DNA of 64,000 nucleotides. Origin: Streptomyces caatingaensis (GTDB lineage: Bacteria; Actinomycetota; Actinomycetes; Streptomycetales; Streptomycetaceae). The position numbers were made by a program, and so were the translations under genes. Each line of letters opens with the position of its first letter. Position 1 is the first letter of the stretch. Positions 47,763 to 55,487 of the stretch are shown piece by piece. A model generated the notes under the pieces. That model was not told where the DNA came from. It worked only from the letters and a program-made list of their open reading frames with translations, and did no database searches. Where the stretch lies: positions 62,001-126,000 of the forward strand of contig NZ_LFXA01000009.1 in the NCBI RefSeq assembly GCF_001187435.1, given 5' to 3'.

Positions 47763-47920
47763 GTGATCACCTCCCTCACTTTCGGGGCTCGACTCTACGG
47801 CAACCGTCAGCCTGGGTATGCCGATTAACCCTTTAGTAGGAACTGTGAGTTGAAAATTTGCACTGGGATTTCTCCTGGCTCCAAGGTGTCCGTAGAGGAC
47901 AGGCGCAAGGGGGTGTGGCA

Positions 47921-48259
47921 GTGACATACCGAGCAGGTAGCTATGTAGTGGACGTGCGCGACGGAGACCTCGTACAGGTCGTGGACGCCGTCGATGACCT
48001 CGTACGGGTGCGTGCGTTGAGCCGCGGTGACACTTGGGGCGTACCGCCCGGCGTCCTGCGTCTGGCGACGCGGGAGGAGCGTCAAGCCGCCGGGCTGCGC
48101 CCGTACCAGACCGGCTGCGACGAGTGCGCCGCGTTCGAAGCGGCCAGGAGGACCGCCGCCGAGGGCGGCGACGTCCAGCGGTCGCGGAACGCAACCGCCG
48201 CCGCGTACACGCACTGGATCGTGGCGCACTCCGCGTCCGCGCCGAGGAGGGGCAACTGA
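47921..48259 (+). CDS. Small hypothetical protein beside the XRE regulator
   Basis: 112 residues from a GTG at 47921; AAGGGG lies about 8 nt upstream, and a GTG two codons earlier is possible. Acidic N-terminal half of beta strands (SYVVDVRDGDLVQVVDAVDD), then ECAAFEAARRTAAEGGDV and a C-terminal helix with one CxxC (TGCDECAA). No family recognised. Divergent from the regulator and coupled (TGATG) to the next gene, which suggests one functional unit. Confidence 0.6.
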   Translation: MTYRAGSYVVDVRDGDLVQVVDAVDDLVRVRALSRGDTWGVPPGVLRLATREERQAAGLRPYQTGCDECAAFEAARRTAAEGGDVQRSRNATAAAYTHWIVAHSASAPRRGN

Positions 48260-48525
48260 TGCGAGCTGTAGGACGCTTGATGCAGCACTGCACGCACCGC
48301 TCCGGCTGGGAGCAGGGCGACGGCGAGATCCGCTGTCGCGACTGCGGCGCGCGCCGCTTCACGGGCTACGCCGCGCTGCGTACGCCGGAACTCCCGGTCG
48401 CGGCCGGCCCGCCGCCCCGCGACCCCGGCCGGGCCGACCGCACGGCCGCCGCCATCATCGCGCTCGGGCCGCACAACCTCAGCCGCTGGGGTACCAGTAC
48501 GCGTACATGGCGCCTGGCCGTCTGA
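48259..48525 (+). CDS. Small zinc-ribbon protein
   Basis: 88 residues from ATG at 48259, overlapping the previous stop by one base, with GAGGAGGGG upstream. The N-terminal half has a CxH...CxxC ribbon: MQHCTHRSGWEQGDGE then IRCRDCGARRF. The C-terminal half is Ala/Pro-rich. Streptomyces genomes have many such peptides, some near biosynthetic clusters. Function unknown; the ribbon suggests binding of zinc and of protein or nucleic acid. Confidence 0.65.
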   Translation: MRAVGRLMQHCTHRSGWEQGDGEIRCRDCGARRFTGYAALRTPELPVAAGPPPRDPGRADRTAAAIIALGPHNLSRWGTSTRTWRLAV

Positions 48526-48548
48526 ACGGTGTTGCGGCGGCTGCGTCG

Positions 48549-49370
48549 TCAGCCGATCACCCGCAGGAACCGCTCCACCGCCCCCGCCATCGCCTCCCGC
48601 GCCGGGCCCAGGTAGCGGCGCGGGTCCACCGTCGACGGGTGGGCCTCCAGGAAGGCGCGGATCGCGCCCGTGTAGGCCTTGTTGAGGGCCGTGCCCACGT
48701 TCACCTTGGTGATGCCTGAGGTGATCGCGCGGCGGAGTTCGTCGTCCGGGACGCCTGAGGAGCCGTGGAGGACGAGGGGGACGGGGACGGTGGCGCGGAG
48801 GGTGGCGATCAGGGGGTGGTCGAGGGTGGCTGTGCGGGTGGTCATGGCGTGGGTGGTGCCGACGGCCACGGCGAGGGCGTCGACGCCCGTGTCGGCTACG
48901 AAGGCGGCGGCCTCTGCTGGGTCGGTGCGGACGCCCGGCGTGTGGGCGTCGCCCGGTTTGCCGCCGACGCGGCCGAGTTCGGCCTCCAGCCAGAGGCCGC
49001 GGGTGTGGGCCCAACGGGCGGCCTGCGCCGTGGCCTTGACGTTGTCCGCGTAGGGGAGTTTCGACGCGTCGTACATCACGGACGAGAAGTCGTGGGCGGC
49101 CGCGGCGTGGAGGAGGGCCGTGGACTCGACGTGGTCCAGGTGGAGGGCCAGGGGGACGGAGGAGGCGCGGGCCACGGCTGCGGCGGCCGAGGCGATGGGG
49201 GGCAGAGAGCCGTGGAACGTCACGGCGTTCTCGGAGAGTTGGAGGATCGCGGGGCAGCCCGCCGCTTCCGCGCCCGCGGCGATCGCCTCCGCGTGCTCCA
49301 CGGTGATGACGTTGAAGGCGGCGACGGGCGCGCCGGCCGCCAGCAGGTCGGCGGTGCGGGTCAGGGGCAC
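48549..49370 (-). CDS. Class II ketose-bisphosphate aldolase
   Basis: 273 residues from a GTG. Zn ligands fit HLDHVES (near 75) and the later HAMTTRTA and LHGSSGVPDDEL (glycine loop); AFNVITVEHAEAI is the N-terminal strand. Matches the GatY/KbaY/FbaA class II family; cleaves a ketose-1,6-bisphosphate such as tagatose- or fructose-bisphosphate to DHAP and an aldehyde. It follows the PfkB kinase gene 29 nt downstream on the same strand, so both form a sugar-phosphate catabolic operon. Confidence 0.9.
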   Translation of the reverse strand: MPLTRTADLLAAGAPVAAFNVITVEHAEAIAAGAEAAGCPAILQLSENAVTFHGSLPPIASAAAAVARASSVPLALHLDHVESTALLHAAAAHDFSSVMYDASKLPYADNVKATAQAARWAHTRGLWLEAELGRVGGKPGDAHTPGVRTDPAEAAAFVADTGVDALAVAVGTTHAMTTRTATLDHPLIATLRATVPVPLVLHGSSGVPDDELRRAITSGITKVNVGTALNKAYTGAIRAFLEAHPSTVDPRRYLGPAREAMAGAVERFLRVIG

Positions 49371-49399
49371 GGGTGCTCAACTCCTCGTCCGGGAACGGC

Positions 49400-50320
49400 T
49401 TATGCCGGGACCGCCTTCACCAGCGGCAGCGCCGCCTCGTACGCCGTCTCGTCGTACTCGCCGGCGGCCGCCGCGCGGACGGTCGCGGCGGAGAGGGCCA
49501 CCGCGCGGGCCAGGCGCTCGGGCCAGGGGAGGCCCTCCAGCCAGGCGGAGAGGAGGCCGGCGGTGGCGGAGTCGCCGGCTCCGGTGGGGTTGCCCTTGAG
49601 GCGGGAGGGCGGGGCGGCGCGCCAGGTGCCGTCGGGGGTGACGGCGAGCATGCCGTCGGGGCCGAGGGTCGCGGCGACGGCGTGGGCGCCGCGGCGGCGG
49701 GCGTCGAGGGCGGCGCGCAGCGGCTCCGTCGAGCCGGTGAGGGTGGCGAGTTCGACGGCGTTCGGGGTGACGACGTCGGGGCGGGCGGCGATGCCGCGGC
49801 GCAACGGTTCGCCGTCGGTGTCGAGGAGGACGGGGATGCGGCGGGCGCGTGCCTGCCGGACCAGGTGGGCGTACGCGCCGACCGGCACGCCGGGCGGGAG
49901 GCTGCCGCACAGGGCCACCGCGCCGGCGCCGTCGAGGAGTTGGGTGTAGCGGTTGGTGAAGGCGGACCACTCGGCGGCGGTGATCTGCGGGCCCGCCTCG
50001 TTGAGCTGGGTGGTGTCGCCGGTGGCGGCGTCGACGACGGCGACCGTGCGGCGGGTGGGGCCGGTGACGGGGACGAGGGCGTCCGTCACGGCGGGGGCGG
50101 TGTCCGCGAGGAGGCGGCGCAGCGTCTCGCCGGTGGGGCCGCCGACGAAGCCGGTGACGGTGGCGGCGTGGCCGAGCCGGGCGAGGACGCGGGCGACGTT
50201 GAGGCCCTTGCCGCCCGGCCGTTCGACGGCCTCGGTGACGCGGTGGGTGGTGTGCGGGCGCAGCCGCGGCACCCGGTAGGTGAGGTCGAGCGCGGCGTTG
50301 AGCGTGACCGTGAGGATCAT
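49400..50320 (-). CDS. PfkB-family hexose (phospho)kinase, 1-phosphofructokinase-like
   Basis: 306 residues starting MILTVTLNAALDLTY, with GGAGGTCGCCG upstream. PfkB signatures: GGKGLNVARVLARLG (near residue 37) and NPTGAGDSATAGLLSAWLEG with the catalytic Asp. LacC/FruK-type length. Phosphorylates fructose-1-phosphate or tagatose-6-phosphate, feeding the adjacent aldolase. Upstream GATTGC-GGGA-GCGATC (about 50369-50384) is an imperfect operator-like repeat. Confidence 0.9.
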   Translation of the reverse strand: MILTVTLNAALDLTYRVPRLRPHTTHRVTEAVERPGGKGLNVARVLARLGHAATVTGFVGGPTGETLRRLLADTAPAVTDALVPVTGPTRRTVAVVDAATGDTTQLNEAGPQITAAEWSAFTNRYTQLLDGAGAVALCGSLPPGVPVGAYAHLVRQARARRIPVLLDTDGEPLRRGIAARPDVVTPNAVELATLTGSTEPLRAALDARRRGAHAVAATLGPDGMLAVTPDGTWRAAPPSRLKGNPTGAGDSATAGLLSAWLEGLPWPERLARAVALSAATVRAAAAGEYDETAYEAALPLVKAVPA

Positions 50321-50395
50321 CGGCGACCTCCCTCGGACCGGGCGCCGGCATGGTGGCGCGGCGACACGATTGCGGGAGCGATCATGCCAAACCAG

Positions 50396-50428
50396 CAGCG
50401 GCAGGCCCAGCCCCCGGACCTGCCGCTG
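50396..50428 (-). terminator. Hairpin after nagA
   Basis: CAGCGGCAGG (50396-50405) with CCTGCCGCTG (50419-50428), 13-nt loop. It follows the nagK-nagA operon on the reverse strand, 21 nt past the nagA stop. Confidence 0.7.
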
Positions 50429-50449
50429 TGGGGACAACCGGGGGGTGAA

Positions 50450-51610
50450 CTACCGCACTTCGGGGCGAACCAGCCATTCGCCCTTGCGCATCACGCCGAC
50501 GAGCCCGAAGGAGCCGTCGAGGACGACGAGGTCGGCGTCCTTGCCCTCGTCGAGGGAGCCGACGCGGTCGTCGACGCCCAGGAGCCGCGCCGGGGTGGCC
50601 GAGAGGGCGCGGACGGCGTCCTCGACGGGCAGCCGGTCGATGGTGACGGCGCGGCGGAAGGCGGTGTCCAGGGTGAGGGTGGAGCCGGCGATCGAGCCGG
50701 CGGTCGGGCCGTCGGCGATGCGCGCGACCGCGTCCTTGACCTCGACGCGCATCGGGCCGAGCGCGTACATGCCGTCGCTCATGCCGGCCGCGCCCATCGC
50801 GTCGGTGATGAACGCGACCCGGTCCGCGCCGGCGCGGGCGAACGCCAGCTCCAGGACGGACGGGTGGAGGTGCGTGCCGTCGTTGATCAGCTCGACGGTG
50901 ACGCGGTCGTCCTCCAGTAGGGCGGCGATGGGGCCGGGGGCGCGGTGCAGTAGCGGGGGCATCGCGTTGAAGAGGTGCGTGGCGACGGTGGCGCCCGCGT
51001 CGATGGCGTCGAGGGTCGCCTCGTACGTCGAGTCCGTGTGGCCGACGGCCGCGACGACGCCGTGGTCGGCGAGGAGGCGGACGGAGTCGAGGCCGCCGGG
51101 GAGCTCGGGCGCGAGCGTCATCATGCGGGCGGTGCCGTGCGCGGCGTCGACGAGCTTGCGGACGTCGGACGGGTCCGGGTCGCGCAGCAGGCCGGGCTGG
51201 TGGGCGCCGCAGCGGTGCGGGGAGATGAACGGGCCCTCGAAGTGGACGCCGGCCAGGTCGCCCTGCTGGGTCAGCTCGGCGAGGACGGCGGCCTGCCGGG
51301 CGAGGTCGTCGAGGTCGCCGGTGACGGTCGAGGCGACCATGGTGGTGGTGCCGTGCGCGCGGTGGGCGCGGATCGCGGTGAGGGCCTCCTCCGGGTCGCC
51401 GGAGGAGAAGGAGGCGCCGCCGCCGCCGTGGACGTGCATGTCCACGAAGCCGGGGACGATCCAGTGGCCGGTCAGGTCCCACGTGGGCGGTTCCCCGGCG
51501 GCGTCCGCGACGATGCGGCCGCCCTCGACGGTGAGCCGGCCGTTCTCCACGACGCCGGTCGGCAGGACGACGCGCGCGCCGTCGAGAACCGTTCGTTCGA
51601 CCATGGCCAT
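50450..51610 (-). CDS. nagA: N-acetylglucosamine-6-phosphate deacetylase
   Basis: 386 residues from MAMVERTVLDGARVV; the ATG shares a base with the nagK stop (TGATG), and GGAGG lies 11 nt upstream. Amidohydrolase fold: HVHGGGGASFSSGD (metal loop), GVHFEGPFISPHRCGAH, the metal His in AVGHTDSTYEAT and HLFNAMPP, and the catalytic Asp in FITDAMGAAGMSDG. Deacetylates GlcNAc-6-P to GlcN-6-P. Second gene of the nagK-nagA operon, as in S. coelicolor. Length is normal. Confidence 0.94.
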   Translation of the reverse strand: MAMVERTVLDGARVVLPTGVVENGRLTVEGGRIVADAAGEPPTWDLTGHWIVPGFVDMHVHGGGGASFSSGDPEEALTAIRAHRAHGTTTMVASTVTGDLDDLARQAAVLAELTQQGDLAGVHFEGPFISPHRCGAHQPGLLRDPDPSDVRKLVDAAHGTARMMTLAPELPGGLDSVRLLADHGVVAAVGHTDSTYEATLDAIDAGATVATHLFNAMPPLLHRAPGPIAALLEDDRVTVELINDGTHLHPSVLELAFARAGADRVAFITDAMGAAGMSDGMYALGPMRVEVKDAVARIADGPTAGSIAGSTLTLDTAFRRAVTIDRLPVEDAVRALSATPARLLGVDDRVGSLDEGKDADLVVLDGSFGLVGVMRKGEWLVRPEVR

Positions 51611-52620
51611 CAGGCGGATACCTCCGTGGATTCCGTGCCGGGCGTGCGGGGCGTCGTCGTACCGGGTGCCCCGGCGAGCAGGTCCCGGGCGAGCAGGCCC
51701 GCGCCCAGGCATCCGGCGGTGTCCCCGAGGGCCGCCGGGACGATGTGGGGGAGCTTCTGGAAGGTGACGCGCTCGGCGACCGCCGCGCGCAGCGGGCGGA
51801 ACAGGGTCTCGCCGGCTTCGGCGAGGCCGCCGCCGACGATCAGCGTACGGGGGTCGAGCAGCGTCAGGCCGGTGACGAGGCCGTCGGCGAGGGCGTCGAT
51901 CGCGTCCTGCCAGACGCGGGCGGCGCGGGGGTCGCCCGCCTCGACGGCGCGGGCGCAGTCGGCGGCGTCGGCGGCGGGGTCGCCGGAGGCCGCGGCCCAG
52001 GCGCGTCCGATCGCGGACGCGGAGGCGAGCGTCTCCAGGCAGCCGCGGGCGCCGCAGCCGCAGGGCGGGGCGTCGGGGCCGCGGCGGACGGCGATGTGGC
52101 CGATCTCGCCGGCGGCGCCGTTGGCGCCCTCCTCGACGCGGCCGCCGATGCCGATCGCGCCCGCGATGCCGGTGCCGATCGGCACGAAGAGGAAGCGGTC
52201 GGCGCCCCGGCCGGCGCCGACGCGGCCCTCGGCGAGGCCGGCGGTGCGGGCGTCGTGGCCGAGGGCGGCCGGGATGCCGTGGAGCCTGCGGCTCAGCAGG
52301 TCGCGGAGCGGGACGTCGCGCCAGCCGAGGTTGGCGGCGTAGACGGCGGTGCCGGCGCGGGTGTCGACGATGCCGGGGACGGCGGCGCCGGCGGCGGCCG
52401 GCGGCTCGCCGAACTCCTTCTCGCCGAGCGCGTACAGCTCGGCCGCGAGCGCGAGGACGCCGTCGACGACGGCCTCCGGGCCGCGCTCCCGGCCGGTCGG
52501 CCGCCGCGTCTCGTGCAGCAGCGCGACGCCGCCCCCGGCGCCGCCCTCGCCGTCGGTGCCGCCGACGAGGGCGGCCTTGATTCCGGTGCCGCCCACGTCG
52601 AGGGCGATGACATGTTTCAC
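51610..52620 (-). CDS. nagK: ROK-family N-acetylglucosamine kinase
   Basis: 336 residues from a GTG (VKHVIALDVGGTGIKAAL). The phosphate loop is LDVGGTG; the ROK zinc motif is present as PPCGCGARGCLETLAS (C-x-C-x4-C), with GEIGHIAV and the catalytic Asp in LGHDARTAG. Phosphorylates N-acetylglucosamine. A long, disordered C-terminal tail (GTTTPRTPGTES) leads into the coupled nagA start. No clear ribosome-binding site; the DasR-like site overlaps the region 29-44 nt upstream. Confidence 0.9.
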   Translation of the reverse strand: MKHVIALDVGGTGIKAALVGGTDGEGGAGGGVALLHETRRPTGRERGPEAVVDGVLALAAELYALGEKEFGEPPAAAGAAVPGIVDTRAGTAVYAANLGWRDVPLRDLLSRRLHGIPAALGHDARTAGLAEGRVGAGRGADRFLFVPIGTGIAGAIGIGGRVEEGANGAAGEIGHIAVRRGPDAPPCGCGARGCLETLASASAIGRAWAAASGDPAADAADCARAVEAGDPRAARVWQDAIDALADGLVTGLTLLDPRTLIVGGGLAEAGETLFRPLRAAVAERVTFQKLPHIVPAALGDTAGCLGAGLLARDLLAGAPGTTTPRTPGTESTEVSA

Positions 52621-52648
52621 GGGAGGTAGTGTCGCGCGTGGGACCGGG

Positions 52649-52664
52649 AGAGGTCTAGTCCACT
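52649..52664. promoter_or_regulatory. DasR-responsive-element-like site upstream of nagK
   Basis: AGAGGTCTAGTCCACT matches ACTGGTCTAGACCAGT at 12 of 16 positions, with the central GGTCTAG intact. It is 29 nt upstream of the nagK start, inside the probable core promoter. nagKA is a DasR target in S. coelicolor (from memory). Confidence 0.65.
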
Positions 52665-52723
52665 GGGGGCGGGGCGCGGCGCGGGCCGCCCCGGTCCGCC
52701 GGCGCGGCCGCCGTGCGCGCCGC

Positions 52724-53626
52724 TCAGGGCGCCAGGATCACGCTGCGCGTGAGGCCGCGCGGGTGGTCGGGGTCGCAGCCCCGCCGCTCCGCGAGGGCGA
52801 CGGCGAGGCGCTGGGCGCGGACCAGTTCGGTGAGGGGTGCGCGGCCCTCGACGAAGGTGGCGCCGGTGCCGGCGACGGTGGAGGAGAGGCCGTTCGGGGC
52901 CACACCGAAGGACCAGACCACGCGGCGCGGCCCGGCGATCGCCACGGGACCGTGGCGGTACTCCATGGACGGGTACGCCTCCGTCCACGCCCCCGCCGCC
53001 TCCCGCAGCTTGAGCGCCGCCTCGCGGGCCACCGCGTACCCCCACCCGCGGCCCAGGAACGTCCACTGCTCGGCCTCCAGCAGCTCCGCCGGCAGGGCTT
53101 CCGCGAGGGCGGCCTCCGCCGCGTCGGCCGCCGCCGCGACCGCGGCCGCGCCGCCGGGCAGGGCCGCCCGCAGCAGCGCCAGGGCCGTCGTCGCGAAGCG
53201 CGTCTGGACGACGGACTCCTCGTCCGCCCAGTCCAGGACGGCCACGGCCTCCGCCGCGCGGGTCACCGGGGTACCGGGGGACGCGGTGACCGCGAGGCGC
53301 GGCGTGCTGGTGCCCAGGGCCGCGAGGAGGCCGAGGACCTCCGTCGTCGTCCCGGAGCGGGTGATCGCCACGACGCGGTCGTAGGGGCGCCGCCGCGCGG
53401 GGAACTCGGACGCCGGGAACGCGTCCGTGTCGCCCTCGCCGGCCGCCTCCCGCAGCGCGGCGTACGCCTGCGCCATGTACCAGGAGGTGCCGCAGCCGGT
53501 GACGGCGACTCTCTCGCCGGGGCGCGGGAGACCCTCGACCGACGGGGCGGCCTCGGCGGCCCGGCGCCAGCAGGCGGGCTGGGCGGAGAGTTCGGAAGCG
53601 GTGCGGGACGCGCGGGACACTGCCAT
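52724..53626 (-). CDS. SIS-domain sugar-phosphate isomerase/deaminase
   Basis: 300 residues from MAVSRASRTASELS, with GGAG upstream. Two SIS domains in tandem: RVAVTGCGTSWYMAQAYAA and VVAITRSGTTTEVLGLLAAL, then GRGWGYAVAREAALKLREAA with AYPSMEYRHGPVA, the GlmS/AgaS-type glutamate-lysine loop. Without a glutaminase domain it most likely deaminates or isomerises glucosamine- or galactosamine-6-phosphate. It precedes nagK by 103 nt on the same strand, closing the amino-sugar pathway. Confidence 0.9.
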   Translation of the reverse strand: MAVSRASRTASELSAQPACWRRAAEAAPSVEGLPRPGERVAVTGCGTSWYMAQAYAALREAAGEGDTDAFPASEFPARRRPYDRVVAITRSGTTTEVLGLLAALGTSTPRLAVTASPGTPVTRAAEAVAVLDWADEESVVQTRFATTALALLRAALPGGAAAVAAAADAAEAALAEALPAELLEAEQWTFLGRGWGYAVAREAALKLREAAGAWTEAYPSMEYRHGPVAIAGPRRVVWSFGVAPNGLSSTVAGTGATFVEGRAPLTELVRAQRLAVALAERRGCDPDHPRGLTRSVILAP

Positions 53627-53799
53627 GACCTGGGCTCCTCCATGAATCCGGCGGTTGGTCCGTGGCCGTCGGCACGGACATGAGCGTGGATATCAGCCCA
53701 CCGGCCGGGAGCGGAAGGGTGAGGCCGGAGCGAGCGCCCGTTCGAAGAGCCCTTAAGGTGGCGCGGAAGAAGCCGGTCTTCAGCGGTCGTCTTCGGCGC

Positions 53800-53841
53800 A
53801 AAGAACGATCAGCGAAGAATGATCAGCAAAGAACGATCAAC
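53800..53841 (+). repeat. Three tandem 14-nt repeats before the sugar-binding protein gene
   Basis: AAAGAACGATCAGC, GAAGAATGATCAGC and AAAGAACGATCAAC follow each other without gap, 19-60 nt before the GTG. They are A-rich, unlike the rest, and lie in the leader. Possibly regulator half-sites (GATCA core), or an mRNA leader element. Confidence 0.75.
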
Positions 53842-53859
53842 CACAAGGGTGGATGGCAA

Positions 53860-55149
53860 GTGCAGCGGCGGCGGTTCTTGGGTCTCTCTGCGGCGGGTGC
53901 CGCCACGGTGGCGATGGCGCCCGCGCTCACGGCGTGCGGCAGCGGCGGCCCCGGCGGCAAGACGCTGACGGTGGTCGCGGCCGAGTACGGCGACGGCAAG
54001 CCGGAGAACAGCTCCCAGAAGTACTGGGAGTCGGTGGCCCGTACCTTCATGGGCGACCACAGCGGCGTCAAGGTCGAGGTCCAGGTCTACAGCTGGACCG
54101 AGGTCGACAAGAAGGTCGCCGACATGGTCGCGGCCGGCAAGGCGCCGGACATCGCGCAGATCGGCGCGTACGCCGACTTCGCCGCGGCCGGCAAGCTGAT
54201 CAGCGCCGACCAGCTCCTCTCCGTGCCCACCCAGGCAGACTTCCTCTTCTCGATCGCCAAGGCGGGCGAGGTGCACCGGATGCAGTACGGGCTGCCGTTC
54301 GTCTCCTCCACCCGGCTGCTCTTCTACAACAAGGCGCTCTTCGAGAAGGCCGGGGTCGTCAAGGCCCCCGAGAGCTGGGCCGAGCTCCAGGCCGCCGCGA
54401 CCAAGCTGAAGGTCGCCAGGGTGAAGATCCCCTTCGGTCTGCCGCTGGGCCCCGAGGAGGCGCCGGCCGAGACGATGCTGTGGATGCTGGGCAACGGCGG
54501 TGGCTACACCGACAAGAACGGCAACTACACCATCAGCGGCTCCAAGAACGTCGAGGCCTTCGAGTGGCTCCGCGACGAACTCGTCGGCAAGGGGCTCACC
54601 GGCCCCGGCAACCCCGCCCGCACCAACCGCCAGGAGCTCTTCGACGCGTTCGCCCGCGGCGAGGTCGGCATGCTGCACGGCCACCCGTCCCTGATGCAGC
54701 AGGCCGAGGCCAAGGACGTGAAGTACGGGATGGCGCCGCTGCCGGGCCGCCACGGCCGGGCCGCCTCCACGATGGGCGTCGCCGACTGGGTCATGGCCTT
54801 CAAGCAGACCGGCCACAAGAAGGAGGTCGGCCAGTTCCTCGACTTCCTCTACAGCACGCAGACCGTCCTCGACTTCACGAGCAAGTACGACCTGCTGCCG
54901 GTGACCCAGTCCGCCTCCGACAAGATGATGAAGGACGACGACGCGTCGGCGCGGCGCAAGAAGCTCATCCCGTTCCTGGAGCAGCTCAAGAACGCCGAGT
55001 TCTACCCCGCCGACAAGACCTCCTGGGCGAAGGTCAGCAAGACGATCAAGGAGAAGATCGGCGGGACGGTGCAGAAGGGCGCCGACGTGCAGGGGATCCT
55101 CGACGAGATCCAGCGGGAGGCGGACTCCACGGACGGGGTCTCGCGCTAG
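53860..55149 (+). CDS. Tat-exported sugar-binding lipoprotein of an ABC importer
   Basis: 429 residues from a GTG (VQRRRFLGLSAAGAATVAM); AAGGGTGG lies upstream. The twin-arginine motif RRRFLG and lipobox LTAC give a Tat-exported lipoprotein. Family 1 extracellular solute-binding fold: VAAEYGDGKPENS, VEVQVYSWTEVDKKVADMVA, PFVSSTRLLFYNKALFEKAG, MLHGHPSLMQQAE. Likely ligand is an amino-sugar oligomer, since it faces the nag genes and has no permease partners here; a permease pair elsewhere plus MsiK could complete it. The ligand is not proven. Confidence 0.88.
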   Translation: MQRRRFLGLSAAGAATVAMAPALTACGSGGPGGKTLTVVAAEYGDGKPENSSQKYWESVARTFMGDHSGVKVEVQVYSWTEVDKKVADMVAAGKAPDIAQIGAYADFAAAGKLISADQLLSVPTQADFLFSIAKAGEVHRMQYGLPFVSSTRLLFYNKALFEKAGVVKAPESWAELQAAATKLKVARVKIPFGLPLGPEEAPAETMLWMLGNGGGYTDKNGNYTISGSKNVEAFEWLRDELVGKGLTGPGNPARTNRQELFDAFARGEVGMLHGHPSLMQQAEAKDVKYGMAPLPGRHGRAASTMGVADWVMAFKQTGHKKEVGQFLDFLYSTQTVLDFTSKYDLLPVTQSASDKMMKDDDASARRKKLIPFLEQLKNAEFYPADKTSWAKVSKTIKEKIGGTVQKGADVQGILDEIQREADSTDGVSR

Positions 55150-55170
55150 GCGGCGTCCTAGGGTTGCGGC

Positions 55171-55398
55171 ATGGCAGAACTTTCCGAGCGGGACCGGGCC
55201 GTCCTGGCCCTGGAACGGGAGTCGTGGGCCGGGCCCGGTGCCAAGGAGCGGGCCGTCCGCGAGCGGCTCGGCATCACCCCGACCCGCTACTACCAGCTGC
55301 TCAACGCGCTCCTGGACGATCCGAGGGCCCTGGAGCACGATCCCGTGACGGTCAACCGGCTGCGGCGGCTGCGGGAGGCGCGGCGGGCGCGGCGCTGA
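55171..55398 (+). CDS. DUF3263 family small protein
   Basis: 75 residues, MAELSERDRAVLALERESWA, highly charged and helical. Matches the DUF3263 actinobacterial family, proposed to resemble sigma-factor region 4 helix-turn-helix segments (RERLGITPTRYYQLLNALL). TAGGGT (55159-55164) ends 6 nt before the ATG with no ribosome-binding site, so it is probably leaderless. Located just upstream of otsB, as in other actinobacteria. Confidence 0.85.
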   Translation: MAELSERDRAVLALERESWAGPGAKERAVRERLGITPTRYYQLLNALLDDPRALEHDPVTVNRLRRLREARRARR

Positions 55399-55487
55399 GC
55401 GGCCGGTGCCGGGTGCGTTCGCGCTGATCGGTCCGCGCCGAGCGGGCGGCGCGTTGGGGTGCGCCGGGGGTGGGTAGGGTCGCTGCC

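Noticed and set aside
48034..48525. Start of the zinc-ribbon gene at 48034
   Set aside because: It would overlap the upstream gene almost completely; the ATG at 48259 has a good ribosome-binding site and a one-base stop/start overlap.
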